Notes: generated from the letters alone by a model not told the origin. DNA of 64,000 nucleotides from Palsa-360 sp963710315 (GCA_963710315.1 CAVPZW010000009.1:1-64000); one strand, 5' to 3'; counted from the stretch's first letter, positions 8,432 through 17,218 are shown. Translations and numbers: made by a program.

Positions 8432-9240
8432 GACGCTCCTCCACCGACGGATTCACTCACCTGCGGAACCGCCAGTTTCTGTTTGCGGGACTGCATCAAT
8501 TCTCCGAGACGCGCGCGAAGACGAACGATCGCCGCCGAATGAATTTGCGAGACGCGAGATTCGCCCACGCCCAGAACCGCGCCAACCTCCTTCATGGTCA
8601 GTTCCTCGAGGTAATACAGCGTCACCACTTGTTTTTCTTTCTCGTCCAGGTCTTCCAGAGCGGTGGCGATGTGCGACCTCATTTCTCCATCCAGGCACTG
8701 GAAGAAGGGATCCTTTTCCATGCCGCCGGGCCGATAGTTCAGGACATCTTCGTCGGCCTGCGGGTCCATGGACTCCGCCTGCAAGCTGCCCAGATCGAGC
8801 CCGCGCAATTCCCCCAGCAGGTGCTGAAAATCGTCAAGCGTCATTGCCAGTTCCGCGGCCAGTTCCGGCTCGGTGGCCACGCGGCCCAGGCGCAGTTTCA
8901 AATCGCGATGGGCTTCTTCAATCCGGCGGGCCTGGCGCCGCAAGTGTCGCGGGCTCCAGTCCATTTCCCGCAAACTATCCAGGATGGCCCCGCGAATTCG
9001 AAATTTGGCATAGGACTTAAGCTGCACATTCTTGCGAGGATCGAATTTTTCAACCGCGTCGATCAGCCCCACCACGCCGGCATGGATCAGATCGTCCAGC
9101 GGCACCTGCGCGGGCAGCCGGTCATGAATGCGCCGCGCGATGTATTTCACCTGCGGCAAATGTTCGAGCAGGAGTTGCTCTCGTTCCTGCTCGTCCTTAT
9201 AGCCGTGTGACAGTGCCGTTTGCGTTTCAAGGGTACTCAT
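8416..9240 (-). CDS. fliA: FliA, flagellar sigma-28 factor
   Basis: A 274-residue sigma factor of the FliA/WhiG group. Region 2 reads LIHAGVVGLIDAVEKFDP and FRIRGAILDSLREMDW, followed by region 3 (ARRIEEAHRDL) and region 4 (VVTLYYLEELTMKEVGAVLG, GVGESRVSQIHSAAI). It directs RNA polymerase to late flagellar and chemotaxis promoters. The gene overlaps flhA upstream by four bases and fliM downstream by 16. No flgM (anti-sigma) gene is visible in the window. A matching promoter lies at 5576-5602. Confidence 0.95.
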   Translation of the reverse strand: MSTLETQTALSHGYKDEQEREQLLLEHLPQVKYIARRIHDRLPAQVPLDDLIHAGVVGLIDAVEKFDPRKNVQLKSYAKFRIRGAILDSLREMDWSPRHLRRQARRIEEAHRDLKLRLGRVATEPELAAELAMTLDDFQHLLGELRGLDLGSLQAESMDPQADEDVLNYRPGGMEKDPFFQCLDGEMRSHIATALEDLDEKEKQVVTLYYLEELTMKEVGAVLGVGESRVSQIHSAAIVRLRARLGELMQSRKQKLAVPQVSESVGGGASWKRS

Positions 9241-11303
9241 CGGATCACTCCAAGGGATTGAATGGTGACACTCGGCGGAATTTCCGCGGGAGCAAGAACC
9301 ACGACGCGTGGCAGGAACGGCTCAAGCAGACGCCGCAAGTGGAAGCGTGCCGGGCTATGACACAACAAAATTGTTGAGGAAGCGGAATCCGGATCGCCAA
9401 CCAGGCGTTGCAATCCGTCAAGCAATCGGCGCAAGAGCGGCGTGGCTGGCGCGAGCGAGCGATCGGACGCGCCCGGGGCTTCCAGGCTTCGCGTCAGTTC
9501 GTCCTCGATGGCAGGATCCAGTGTAAGCACTCGCAGCTTGCGGTCTGTCCCGAGATGCGGAGTGACCACGGATCGCCCCAGCGCCTGGCGAACCATTTCC
9601 ACAAGGTGAATGGGATTTTTATTAATCGCGGCGTTGTCCAAGAGAGTCTCCAGGATGGCCGGCAAGTCGCGGATGGAAACTTGTTCGTGCAGCAAAAGTT
9701 GCAGCACCCTTTGCAATTCGCCGAGCGAGATCAGGCGCGGCACAAGTTCCTCGACAAGTTTGGGATGCGATTCGGCAAGCGCGTCGAGCAGACGCTTGGT
9801 TTCCTGACGCGTGAGAAGCTCGTGCGCATGCTGGCGGACAATTTCTGCCAGGTGCGTGGCGATGATGGAAGTCTGGTCCACCACTGCGTACCCGGAGGCC
9901 AGCGCCTTTTCCTGCAGGCGCGGTTCAATCCACTTGGCCGCGACTCCGAAGGCAGGCTCGCGCGTTTCGATTCCTTCCAGCGGAGCGGCGTTGGGGTCCG
10001 AGCTGATGGCCAGAACGCGATCCTGAGCGATCTCGTATCGCGCAACTTCCACACCGCGCAATTCGGCCACGTATTCACGCGGCTTCAAGCGGATGTTGTC
10101 CGTGATGTGAACCGAGGGAACCAGAAAACCAAGCTGCGTGGCCAGATGCCGGCGCAAAGCGCGGATGCGCTGCAACAGTTGTCCGCCCGTGCTCTGATCC
10201 ACGAGCGGGACCAGCGCGTAGCCGACCTCGAGGTGAATTTCGTCCAGCTTGATCACGCCTTCGAGCTGCTGCTGTTGAGTGGGCTCCTTGCTCTTGCCCG
10301 CCGCGTCCTTTGCCAATTCCTCGACCGGGGCATCGCCTTCGCGAGCTCGAGTAGAAATCCACCACACCACGGACCCGGCAAGAATGAATGAAAATTTGGG
10401 CAGTCCCGGGAACGCCGCAAGCAGGAACATTACGCAGGCGGCAATGCGCAGCGGCCACTTCTTGGAAAGCTGGTGGGCCAGGTCCACGCCAATCGTTTTG
10501 TCGGAGGAGGCGCGCGTCACCACCAAACCGCCCGCCACCGAAACGAGCAGCGACGGAATCATGGTGACCAGTCCATCGCCGACGGTGAGAATCGTGTAGG
10601 TCTTCAGCGCGTCCTGAAACGGAATGTTGAGCTGGAATACGCCGATCAAAAATCCGGCCAGGATGTTGATGGCGGTGATCAATACCGTGGCCATGGCATC
10701 GCGCTGGCTGAAGCGCGCCGCGCCGTCCATGGCTCCGTAAAATTCCGCTTCCTGCGCGATTTTTGCGCGGCGGGCTTGAGCTTCCTGCTCGTTGATCGTT
10801 CCGGCGTTGAGGTCGGCATCGATGGCCATCTGCTTTCCAGGCATGGCATCGAGGGTGAAGCGCGCAGCGACTTCAGCGGTTCGCACCGCGCCGTGGTTGA
10901 TCACCAGGTATTGAATGGAAATCAAGGCGATGAAGATTACGAAGCCGACAACATAATTTCCGCCGACCACGAATTGCCCGAAGGAAGCGATGACGCTGCC
11001 GGCTGCGGTAGGCCCCTCGTTTCCGTGCAGCAGAATCTGCCTACTGCTGGCGATGTTCAGAGAGATTCGGAACAAGGTGAGAAACAGCAATAAAGTTGGG
11101 AATACCGAAAATTCCGCGGGCCTCAAGATATACAACGAGGACAACAGCACGATGACGCCGAGCGTGATGCTGGTCGCCAGCAGCAGGTCCAGCAAAAACG
11201 CCGGCACCGGCACGATCATCACAAAGATCAGCGTTACGGTTGCAACCGGGACCACCCAATCGGTGGAGCGCGGTTTTCCGATCACGGCTGTTTCGCTTGC
11301 CAT
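9237..11303 (-). CDS. flhA: FlhA, flagellar type III export gate protein
   Basis: A 688-residue export-gate component. The N-terminal half holds about eight membrane segments and the conserved FHIPEP region (TIGVDLAHQLSKKWPLR, DALKTYTILTVGDGLVTMIPS, MPGKQMAIDADLNAG). The C-terminal half is the cytoplasmic docking domain (LEVGYALVPLVDQ, RPREYVAELRG-like LKPREYVAELRG, LVEMVRQALGR). FlhA forms the nonameric ring that receives rod, hook and filament substrates. It lies directly between flhB and fliA. Confidence 0.97.
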   Translation of the reverse strand: MASETAVIGKPRSTDWVVPVATVTLIFVMIVPVPAFLLDLLLATSITLGVIVLLSSLYILRPAEFSVFPTLLLFLTLFRISLNIASSRQILLHGNEGPTAAGSVIASFGQFVVGGNYVVGFVIFIALISIQYLVINHGAVRTAEVAARFTLDAMPGKQMAIDADLNAGTINEQEAQARRAKIAQEAEFYGAMDGAARFSQRDAMATVLITAINILAGFLIGVFQLNIPFQDALKTYTILTVGDGLVTMIPSLLVSVAGGLVVTRASSDKTIGVDLAHQLSKKWPLRIAACVMFLLAAFPGLPKFSFILAGSVVWWISTRAREGDAPVEELAKDAAGKSKEPTQQQQLEGVIKLDEIHLEVGYALVPLVDQSTGGQLLQRIRALRRHLATQLGFLVPSVHITDNIRLKPREYVAELRGVEVARYEIAQDRVLAISSDPNAAPLEGIETREPAFGVAAKWIEPRLQEKALASGYAVVDQTSIIATHLAEIVRQHAHELLTRQETKRLLDALAESHPKLVEELVPRLISLGELQRVLQLLLHEQVSIRDLPAILETLLDNAAINKNPIHLVEMVRQALGRSVVTPHLGTDRKLRVLTLDPAIEDELTRSLEAPGASDRSLAPATPLLRRLLDGLQRLVGDPDSASSTILLCHSPARFHLRRLLEPFLPRVVVLAPAEIPPSVTIQSLGVIR

Positions 11304-11304
11304 G

Positions 11305-12411
11305 CTATTTCCTCATTCCCGAAGCGGATCTCGCGGCGGCCTGCGCGGCCAGAACCTGATTGCGCAAAGTCGCCTGCGTGCGGAACAAAAAGGCCAGAAT
11401 TTCGGCCACGGCGGTATACAGCTTTGCCGGGATCACCTCGCCCACTTCCGCGGCCCTGTACAAGGCCTGAGCCAACGGCGGGTTTTCAACGATGGGGATG
11501 TTGTGCCAGCGCGCCGTTTGCTTGATCTTCAAAGCGATATCGTTCAAGCCTTTGGCGATTACCATGGGCGCGGACATGGTCTGCGGGTGGTATTCGAGCG
11601 CCACGGCAAAGTGCTGCGGGTTTACGATCACGGCCGTGGCGCGCTCCACATCCTTCATGGCCCAGCGCTTGCGCATGGCGCGGCGGCGCTTGCGAATTTC
11701 TCCGCGCACGTGCGGGCTGGTTTCGGCGTCCTTCATTTCCCGGCTGACTTCCTGCTTAGTCATCTTCAGGGAATTTTCCAGCTGCCGCTTTTGCAGGATG
11801 TAGTCAATGGCGGACCACGCCAGCAGGACCAGGCCGCACTTCCAGGCGATCTCATACCAGCGGCTGTACATCCAATTGAGCAGCGGGGGAACGGCGGCTC
11901 GCGAGGAAGACATGACGTCAGACCAATCGCGGCGCGCAATTGCGTACGACAGATAAAGCATCACGATCGCCGGAAACAGCGATTTCATCATTCGGTTCAA
12001 CCCGCCGAGTGAAAACAGATTGCCGATGTTGGCGATGGGATTCAGGCGGCCAAAGTTGGGCGCGATGGCGCCCACGTTGAACACGATTCCGCCTTGCGCC
12101 ACGCTGGCGCTGAAGGCCACGCACCATAACAAAGCCAGCGGCGCCGTCAGCCAGCGCACCATCAATGCTCCGATCACAGGGACAATACTGTTCACGAGTT
12201 CCTTATTTCCCCTCATTCCGTTGTCGAGCATTTGGCCCAGCAAACTTCTCCACGGACCGACTCGAATCCCGGCCTGCGCGCCGATCATGAAAACGATGGC
12301 CAGCAGCCCGAGCGCGCTGGTCAAATCCCTGCTGCGAGTTATCTGCCCACGTGAGCGCGCCTCTTGCCTTCGTTTGCCTGTAGGCTGCTCTGTGCGATTT
12401 GGATCCGCCAA
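11305..12411 (-). CDS. flhB: FlhB, flagellar export switch protein
   Basis: A 368-residue membrane protein that controls the change from rod/hook to filament export. It opens with the basic EQPTGKRRQEARSRGQ segment. About four transmembrane helices follow, then the FlhB cytoplasmic domain (MTKQEVSREMKDAE). The autocleavage site, usually NPTH, is NPQH here (residues 264-267); the asparagine and proline that are cleaved between, and the histidine, are kept. It is tightly packed between fliR and flhA. Confidence 0.95.
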   Translation of the reverse strand: MADPNRTEQPTGKRRQEARSRGQITRSRDLTSALGLLAIVFMIGAQAGIRVGPWRSLLGQMLDNGMRGNKELVNSIVPVIGALMVRWLTAPLALLWCVAFSASVAQGGIVFNVGAIAPNFGRLNPIANIGNLFSLGGLNRMMKSLFPAIVMLYLSYAIARRDWSDVMSSSRAAVPPLLNWMYSRWYEIAWKCGLVLLAWSAIDYILQKRQLENSLKMTKQEVSREMKDAETSPHVRGEIRKRRRAMRKRWAMKDVERATAVIVNPQHFAVALEYHPQTMSAPMVIAKGLNDIALKIKQTARWHNIPIVENPPLAQALYRAAEVGEVIPAKLYTAVAEILAFLFRTQATLRNQVLAAQAAARSASGMRK

Positions 12412-12422
12412 TTCGCCTCCTT

Positions 12423-13190
12423 TTAGTGGGCCATGTGCATCATTCGTTCCGCCGCGCCGATCGCCATGGCGAAACGGCGCTCAAGAATTCCGGGCCACAT
12501 GGTCGAGGCGCCCATGAGAATTGCGTAGCCCGTCAAGTTCTTGATTGGAATTCCGAACAGCAAAACAGGGAGCTGCGGCGAGGCCTTGCTGATGAAACCC
12601 AGCATCAGGTCGATCATCATCGTAAACACAAGGACCGGTGCCGCGATTTGAATTCCCAGCCCGAAAAGCGAGCCAACCACGTTGACCAGTTCCCGCGTCA
12701 CCAACTGATTGGCCACGGCCGATCCCACGGGCAGGTACTCGAAGCTGCGCGTCAGCGCCCGCAAAATCCAATGATGGATATCCATCTGCAAAAACAGCAG
12801 CAGGGTCATGAGATTGTAAAAAACGGAAAGCGCCGGAGAATCCGCGTTGCTCTGCGGATCGAACAGCGTCGCCAGGGAAAGCCCCAGCTGGATGCCGCAA
12901 AGCTGCCCGGCAAACTGCATCCCTTCGAACACCACCGCCAGACTTATGGCCATCAGCAATCCAACCAGCAATTCACCCAGAACCATGCGAGCCCAGTCCA
13001 CGGAGCTGAGCAGCATCGGGCGGATCGGAGTCACAGGGACGAGCAGAATCGTAAGCACAAGAAGCAAGCCCGCCTTAATCCGGTTAGGGATGGCGCGATC
13101 CCCAAAAAATGGGCCAAAGGTGAACATCCCGCCCACGCGCAGCGCCACGGGGAGGACTTGCGACAGCCATCTCAAAATATCGTTGTCCAA
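12423..13190 (-). CDS. fliR: FliR, flagellar export gate protein
   Basis: A 255-residue polytopic protein matching FliR in length and topology: about six hydrophobic segments, including AGLLLVLTILLVPVTP, GELLVGLLMAISLAVVFEG and LMIDLMLGFISKASPQLPV-like text. The family signature region, FEGMQFAGQLCGIQLG, is present. It forms the export-gate core with FliP and FliQ, which are encoded just upstream. Gene order fliP-Q-R-flhB-flhA is the common bacterial arrangement. Confidence 0.94.
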   Translation of the reverse strand: MDNDILRWLSQVLPVALRVGGMFTFGPFFGDRAIPNRIKAGLLLVLTILLVPVTPIRPMLLSSVDWARMVLGELLVGLLMAISLAVVFEGMQFAGQLCGIQLGLSLATLFDPQSNADSPALSVFYNLMTLLLFLQMDIHHWILRALTRSFEYLPVGSAVANQLVTRELVNVVGSLFGLGIQIAAPVLVFTMMIDLMLGFISKASPQLPVLLFGIPIKNLTGYAILMGASTMWPGILERRFAMAIGAAERMMHMAH

Positions 13191-13209
13191 TGTCTCCCCT
13201 TTCCGCCTC

Positions 13210-13479
13210 TCAGTGGCAATACGGACGAAAGTCCGCGAGCAGCAAAATCGTGAACGATACCAGGTGATTCAGCATCCAGGGCGTCATGAAAAACAGGATC
13301 ACGCCCACGGCGGTCAACCGCGGAACGGTGGTGACCGTGACGTCCTGAATGGAAGTCATCACTTGCACGATGTTGATCACCAGGCTGACCGCGGTGGCAC
13401 ATGCCAGAACGGGCATGGTTATCCAGAAAGCCGCCTGCAACGTCAGGCGCGCAAGATGCACAACAGAATCGACCGTCAA
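13210..13479 (-). CDS. fliQ: FliQ, flagellar export gate protein
   Basis: An 89-residue protein with two long transmembrane segments separated by a short charged loop, the standard FliQ architecture. Recognisable text: FWITMPVLACATAVSLVINIVQ, shortened here to its key part TAVSLVINIVQVMTSIQD, and TTVPRLTAVGVILF ending in HLVSFTILLL. It sits between fliP and fliR with spacers of 9 and 19 bases. Its product joins FliP and FliR in the export-gate helix. Confidence 0.93.
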   Translation of the reverse strand: MTVDSVVHLARLTLQAAFWITMPVLACATAVSLVINIVQVMTSIQDVTVTTVPRLTAVGVILFFMTPWMLNHLVSFTILLLADFRPYCH

Positions 13480-13488
13480 ACTTGCTCC

Positions 13489-14268
13489 TTAGTAAAAACT
13501 TTTCAGCGTGGAACCGACCACCAGGTTCCAGCCGTCGGCCACCACGAACAGCAAAATCTTGAGCGGCGTGGAAATGACCACGGGCGGAAGCTGAAACATT
13601 CCGACCGACGTGGTGATCGCGGCCACCACCATGTCAATCACCAGAAACGGAAGGTACAGAACCGCTCCGATCTGAAACCCGGTCTTCAATTCGGAAATGA
13701 TGTACGCGGGAATGACCACGCGCATGGAGAGATCGTTTGGCTGGGCGGGCCGTGGCTCATGCGAAAGCTCCACGAACAACGCCAAATCCTTTTCGCGCGT
13801 GTACTTGAGCATGAACTGCCGGATGGGATCGGCGCTTCGCTCGACCGCCTGCCAGGCCGTGATGGAGCCGCTCGTGAACGGTTCGACGGAAACCTTGTTG
13901 ATTAGCAATCCCACCGGCTGCATCACGAAATAGGTGAGAAAAAGGGCCAGCCCAATCAGGGTTTGATTGGTCGGCGCGGTTTGCGTGCCCAGAGCTTGGC
14001 GCAAGAAATGGAAGACGATCAGGATGCGCACAAAGGGCGTCATCGACAGCAGAATCGCCGGAAGCAGCGTGAGCACCGTAAATAGAACGATCACCGTCCA
14101 GGGCATGGAATCGTTGCGCGAATTGAGCCCCGGAATCTGGATGGAGCGCGCCTGCGGCACGGGACTGGGCGCGGGAACGGCTGCAGCGCGTACCGGCGCG
14201 AACGCCGCCAGCATGAAAACGACGGCAAAGGCCAGGAGCGCGCCGCGACTAATTTGGAGTATGTTCAT
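13489..14268 (-). CDS. fliP: FliP, flagellar export gate protein
   Basis: A 259-residue protein with an N-terminal signal sequence (LLAFAVVFMLAAFAPVRA), then four membrane helices split by a periplasmic loop. Key family text: LFTVLTLLPAILLSMTPFVR, IVFHFLRQALGTQTAPTNQ, LALFLTYFVM, and IPAYIISELKTGFQIGAVLY followed by FLVIDMVVA. FliP forms most of the export-gate channel. It is downstream of fliO and upstream of fliQ on the same strand. Confidence 0.96.
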   Translation of the reverse strand: MNILQISRGALLAFAVVFMLAAFAPVRAAAVPAPSPVPQARSIQIPGLNSRNDSMPWTVIVLFTVLTLLPAILLSMTPFVRILIVFHFLRQALGTQTAPTNQTLIGLALFLTYFVMQPVGLLINKVSVEPFTSGSITAWQAVERSADPIRQFMLKYTREKDLALFVELSHEPRPAQPNDLSMRVVIPAYIISELKTGFQIGAVLYLPFLVIDMVVAAITTSVGMFQLPPVVISTPLKILLFVVADGWNLVVGSTLKSFY

Positions 14269-14283
14269 GTTTGTGCCGAATGC

Positions 14284-14583
14284 TTACTCGGGATTGCATC
14301 CCGGATGCTGCGCCTCTTCTATCTCTTGGCTATTCCCATCGAATTTCTTGAGCAGCGAAATGTTTTGCGGCGTTCCGGCCAGTAGAAATGTTTCCTGTCC
14401 GTACTCCACCACGGCAATAAATCGCTTCTCTCCAAGCGAAAGCATTTCGCAAAGGCGCAGGCGCCGTTCGCGCCGATGCGCGGAAGCCAGCGAAAACATT
14501 CGGCTCACAAACGAGGCGATCCTTGAGCCTGCCGCTTCGGCAATACCGGGCTTTGCTACAGCGCTCGGCGCAAAAACGTTCAC
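14284..14583 (-). CDS. fliO: FliO-like protein, apparently without a membrane segment
   Basis: A 99-residue protein assigned to FliO mainly by position (directly before fliP) and by its C-terminal block, RLCEMLSLGEKRFIAVVEYGQ then ETFLLAGTPQNISLL. That block matches the FliO cytoplasmic domain. FliO normally has one N-terminal transmembrane helix and helps FliP assemble. Here the N-terminus (SAVAKPGIAEAAGSRIASFV) is only weakly hydrophobic, so either the helix is lost or a longer form starts upstream. No suitable upstream start is seen. Confidence 0.75.
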   Translation of the reverse strand: MNVFAPSAVAKPGIAEAAGSRIASFVSRMFSLASAHRRERRLRLCEMLSLGEKRFIAVVEYGQETFLLAGTPQNISLLKKFDGNSQEIEEAQHPGCNPE

Positions 14584-14602
14584 AGTTCCTCCGCGGGATA
14601 AT

Positions 14603-14881
14603 TCACAAAAGCTCCGTCAACCGGACACCCAGCGACTCGCCCATTTGTTCAAACTCAACCCATCCGACTTGCCAGCCATTCACGTGCAGCGGAGCATCCT
14701 CGCCGCACTTCCAATGCGTCTCGACCAGCGACCCGGCGGAGAGCGCCAGAAGATCGCGCACCGAAAAATTGCGAACCGACAATTCCACGCTCAACGCGCA
14801 GGGCAGCCATCCCGCCTCTTCCCAGAGAGCGGCCGGCGTTTCCGGCTTTGCCAGTGCGGAAATGGGAGCAGTTACCGACAT
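14603..14881 (-). CDS. fliN: Small FliN-family SpoA-domain protein
   Basis: A 92-residue protein consisting of little more than a SpoA/FliN domain: LPCALSVELSVRNFSVRDLL, LSAGSLVETHWKCGEDAPLH, VNGWQVGWVEFEQMGESLGV. The order (targeting strand, 'L..G..V', 'V.G..V.WGEF'-like) is diagnostic. It lies between fliL and fliO. It may be the canonical C-ring FliN, or may share the role with the longer FliN/FliY-type protein at 6561-7442. The sequence is divergent, and no CheC-like region is attached. Confidence 0.8.
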   Translation of the reverse strand: MSVTAPISALAKPETPAALWEEAGWLPCALSVELSVRNFSVRDLLALSAGSLVETHWKCGEDAPLHVNGWQVGWVEFEQMGESLGVRLTELL

Positions 14882-14884
14882 GAA

Positions 14885-15400
14885 TCACCGCTGTACCAGG
14901 AATTCAGTGAAATAAACTTCGCGTACGCGCAAATCGGGAACATCTCGATTCAAGGAATTAATTAGGTCGGCCTTGAGCTTGGTCTTTCCCTCGGGAGTCA
15001 GCAGTTGGTCGGAGGTGCACTGCGCCAAAACCGTGATGATGGAATCGCGAATCGTGGCCATGGAGACTTGGCCGGTTTCAACCTGCTTGTTCTCCCCTTT
15101 TGTAATCGCGGGCAGTTGACCATCCACGCCCAGCGCCAGGGTTGCGCGCAGGAAGCGCCCCTCTTCGTGGTCGGCCAAATTCACGGTGAAGGCATCCAGC
15201 GGCAGAACCGCTCTGCCGGCCGGCGCATCCGTGCGATTGGCCGAATCGGCGTCGCGCGGCCGCACGAATCCCCACCATATGCCTGCCCCTATTACGAGCA
15301 GCACGATGGCGACGGTTGTAAAGCTCCGCGAGCCGCTCTTGCGTGACGCGGTCTTAGCGGACGACGTGGTGGACTCCGGATTTTCTGTGGCAGTTGCCAT
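14885..15400 (-). CDS. fliL: FliL, basal-body-associated protein
   Basis: A 171-residue FliL protein: a charged N-terminus, one transmembrane helix (FTTVAIVLLVIGAGIWWGFV) and a periplasmic domain. That domain reads LPLDAFTVNLADHEEGRFLR, then ATIRDSIITVLAQCTSDQLL and LNRDVPDLRVREVYFTEFLV, the last being typical. FliL surrounds and stabilises the stator units. It is the first gene of the long fliL-fliN-fliO-P-Q-R-flhB-flhA-fliA-fliM-fliN unit. A candidate sigma-54 site lies about 100 bases upstream. Confidence 0.94.
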   Translation of the reverse strand: MATATENPESTTSSAKTASRKSGSRSFTTVAIVLLVIGAGIWWGFVRPRDADSANRTDAPAGRAVLPLDAFTVNLADHEEGRFLRATLALGVDGQLPAITKGENKQVETGQVSMATIRDSIITVLAQCTSDQLLTPEGKTKLKADLINSLNRDVPDLRVREVYFTEFLVQR

Positions 15401-15499
15401 GTCAGAAAGGAAAGCAATTCACGCGCCGAACGTGGACTTAAGAGGCGAAGAATTGTTCCAAAACAGCGAGGGCAACTCATTGAAGAATCAGCAGTTAAT

Positions 15500-15516
15500 T
15501 GCAAACCTAAAACCAA
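15500..15516 (-). promoter_or_regulatory. Candidate sigma-54 promoter for the fliL operon
   Basis: The minus strand reads TTGGTTTTAGGTTTGCA, giving GG-N10-GC spacing and a perfect TTGCA -12 box. The distal part of the -24 box is non-consensus. Transcription would begin roughly 90 bases before fliL. Support comes mostly from similar sites before fliK and flgF. Confidence 0.4.
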
Positions 15517-15598
15517 AAGAGAAAACTCATAATCGGCATTGAAAGCCCACGGCGCAATAGGAAAACTCTCATTAGAAATCTCTTCGAAATAAGGTGGG

Positions 15599-15631
15599 TC
15601 CGCCCCCCGCGTTCGCGGCGCGGGGGACGGA
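15599..15631. terminator. Strong GC hairpin between flgE and fliL
   Basis: Arms TCCGCCCCCCGCG and CGCGGGGGACGGA pair over 13 positions with one mismatch and a 7-base loop. The hairpin lies ~28 bases after the flgE stop on the minus strand. No T-run follows on either strand, so it may be a factor-dependent terminator, an RNA-stabilising stem or a processing site rather than a classical terminator. Confidence 0.5.
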
Positions 15632-15658
15632 TTCTTACGGGCCTACGGGGAAAATCGT

Positions 15659-17203
15659 TTACTGTTTCAGATTGATAGCGTCCTGAGTCACTTGATCGAA
15701 GGTTGTGATGGCTTTGGCGTTGGCTTCGTAGCCGCGTTCGGCCAGGATGAGTTGGGAAAATTCGGTGGCGATATCGGCGTTCGATTCCTCAAGCGATCCT
15801 CCGGTTATCGAGCCGCGACCGGCTGCATCGGCGACTCCAATGTTCGCAACTCCGGAAGAAAGCGTAGGAAGGAATTCGTTTGAGCCGTTACGCGCCAAAC
15901 CCTGCACGTTGGAGAACGTCGCCAGCGCGATTTGACCGATGGGAACGGTTTGCCCGTTGCTGAAGCTGCCTTGAATTGTACCCGTGTTGTCGATTGAGTA
16001 GGTCGACAGCGTCCCGCTGGGGTAGCCGTTCTGCAAAGTGGAGGAAGCAGCAGACGTGGCCGCCACCTGCGAGATCAGAGCCGAACCGTTGGGGTCGAGT
16101 ATTTGCCAGTTAAATGAAAGATTGCTTGCGCCATCGGCAAATCCGCTGATGCCAATTCCCGTCACGTTTGCCGCCGGAGTTGTCAACTGTCCATTTCCGT
16201 TGAAAGCCAACGTGCCTGTCTTGAGCACAACGGGATTGCCGGTTTGGCCAACATCGGCGGCCGGAATGGAGATGGAATAATTCCAGGTATTGGCGGCCGT
16301 CTTCGTGAACGTATACGTCAAGACGTGGGAACCTCCCAGGGCGTCGTTGATGGCAACGGTGGTGCTGAAAGTGCCTACGGTGGAATTTCCGGAAGCGGCA
16401 AACGCTTCCTTTTGAAGGCTGGTGGCGGCATCGGTCAGCGTGTTGGTCGTGAATGTGACCGGTGTGCCGCTGACCGCGGAGACGACCAGAGAGTTGCCGT
16501 TAAGGCTGGCGGTGAAATTGGGATTGGCGTTGATGGCGGCTATGACATTACTCAGCGTGTCGCCCGCAACCGTCGTGTAGGACAAGGTGTTCGTCCCATC
16601 CGAGATGGCCAGGACGCTGCCTGTCTTGAGCACAGTGGCAGGGGCAATTCCCGTGCCGGACTGCTGGCTTGCAGGGCTTGGCGCAATTGGCGTTGCCGAG
16701 TCAAGGTTCAGCGTGACCGCCACGTTGGAAGTTGGGTTTGGCGGGCTGATCAATCCTTGCGGAATGGAGACCGCCCCCAATGACTGGCTTGGATTGAGGA
16801 CACCGTTGATCGCTTCGTAGCCCTGCACCAGGCCGCCGTCGGCTGTCTCCAGCGATCCATTTGCGGTCACGGACAAATTTCCGGCGCGCGTGAACTCCTG
16901 CACTCCATTGTTGTTCGTGACAAGAAATCCGTTGCCCTGAATGGCGACATCCGTGGGAACACCGGTTGCCGAGATGCTGCCTTGCGTGAAATTTCCCGAG
17001 ATCGAACTAATTTGGGTTCCGACGCCGACCTGCACGGGATCGCCGGCGCCGTTCGTGCCGATCTGCTGATAGAACAGATCCTGAAAGTTGGTCGTGGCAT
17101 CCTTGTACCCGACGGTGTTGAGGTTTGCCAGATTGTTGGCAATGACCGAAAGGTCCTGCGAATCTGCGTTCAAACCGGAAAGCGGTGTTGAAAATGATGG
17201 CAT
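15659..17203 (-). CDS. flgE: FlgE, flagellar hook protein
   Basis: A 514-residue hook subunit. The N-terminus reads FSTPLSGLNADSQDLSVIAN and NLANLNTVGYKDA; the core includes VPTDVAIQGNGFLV and FTRAGNLSVTANGSL; the C-terminus has GSLEESNADIATEFSQLILA and ERGYEANAKAITT. The long central region, rich in Thr/Ser/Asn, is the variable outer hook domain. It follows flgD closely, in the conserved order fliK-flgD-flgE. Confidence 0.96.
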   Translation of the reverse strand: MPSFSTPLSGLNADSQDLSVIANNLANLNTVGYKDATTNFQDLFYQQIGTNGAGDPVQVGVGTQISSISGNFTQGSISATGVPTDVAIQGNGFLVTNNNGVQEFTRAGNLSVTANGSLETADGGLVQGYEAINGVLNPSQSLGAVSIPQGLISPPNPTSNVAVTLNLDSATPIAPSPASQQSGTGIAPATVLKTGSVLAISDGTNTLSYTTVAGDTLSNVIAAINANPNFTASLNGNSLVVSAVSGTPVTFTTNTLTDAATSLQKEAFAASGNSTVGTFSTTVAINDALGGSHVLTYTFTKTAANTWNYSISIPAADVGQTGNPVVLKTGTLAFNGNGQLTTPAANVTGIGISGFADGASNLSFNWQILDPNGSALISQVAATSAASSTLQNGYPSGTLSTYSIDNTGTIQGSFSNGQTVPIGQIALATFSNVQGLARNGSNEFLPTLSSGVANIGVADAAGRGSITGGSLEESNADIATEFSQLILAERGYEANAKAITTFDQVTQDAINLKQ

Positions 17204-17218
17204 CGTCTTCTCCTTTAG

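Noticed and set aside
15413..15429. Second sigma-54-like site (CGGCGCG-TGAA-TTGCT) just upstream of fliL
   Set aside because: The predicted start would fall at the fliL ATG itself, leaving no ribosome-binding site. The site at 15500-15516 is better placed.
15530..15537. GCCGATTA resembling a sigma-28 -10 box upstream of fliL
   Set aside because: No TAAA-like -35 box at 15-base spacing.
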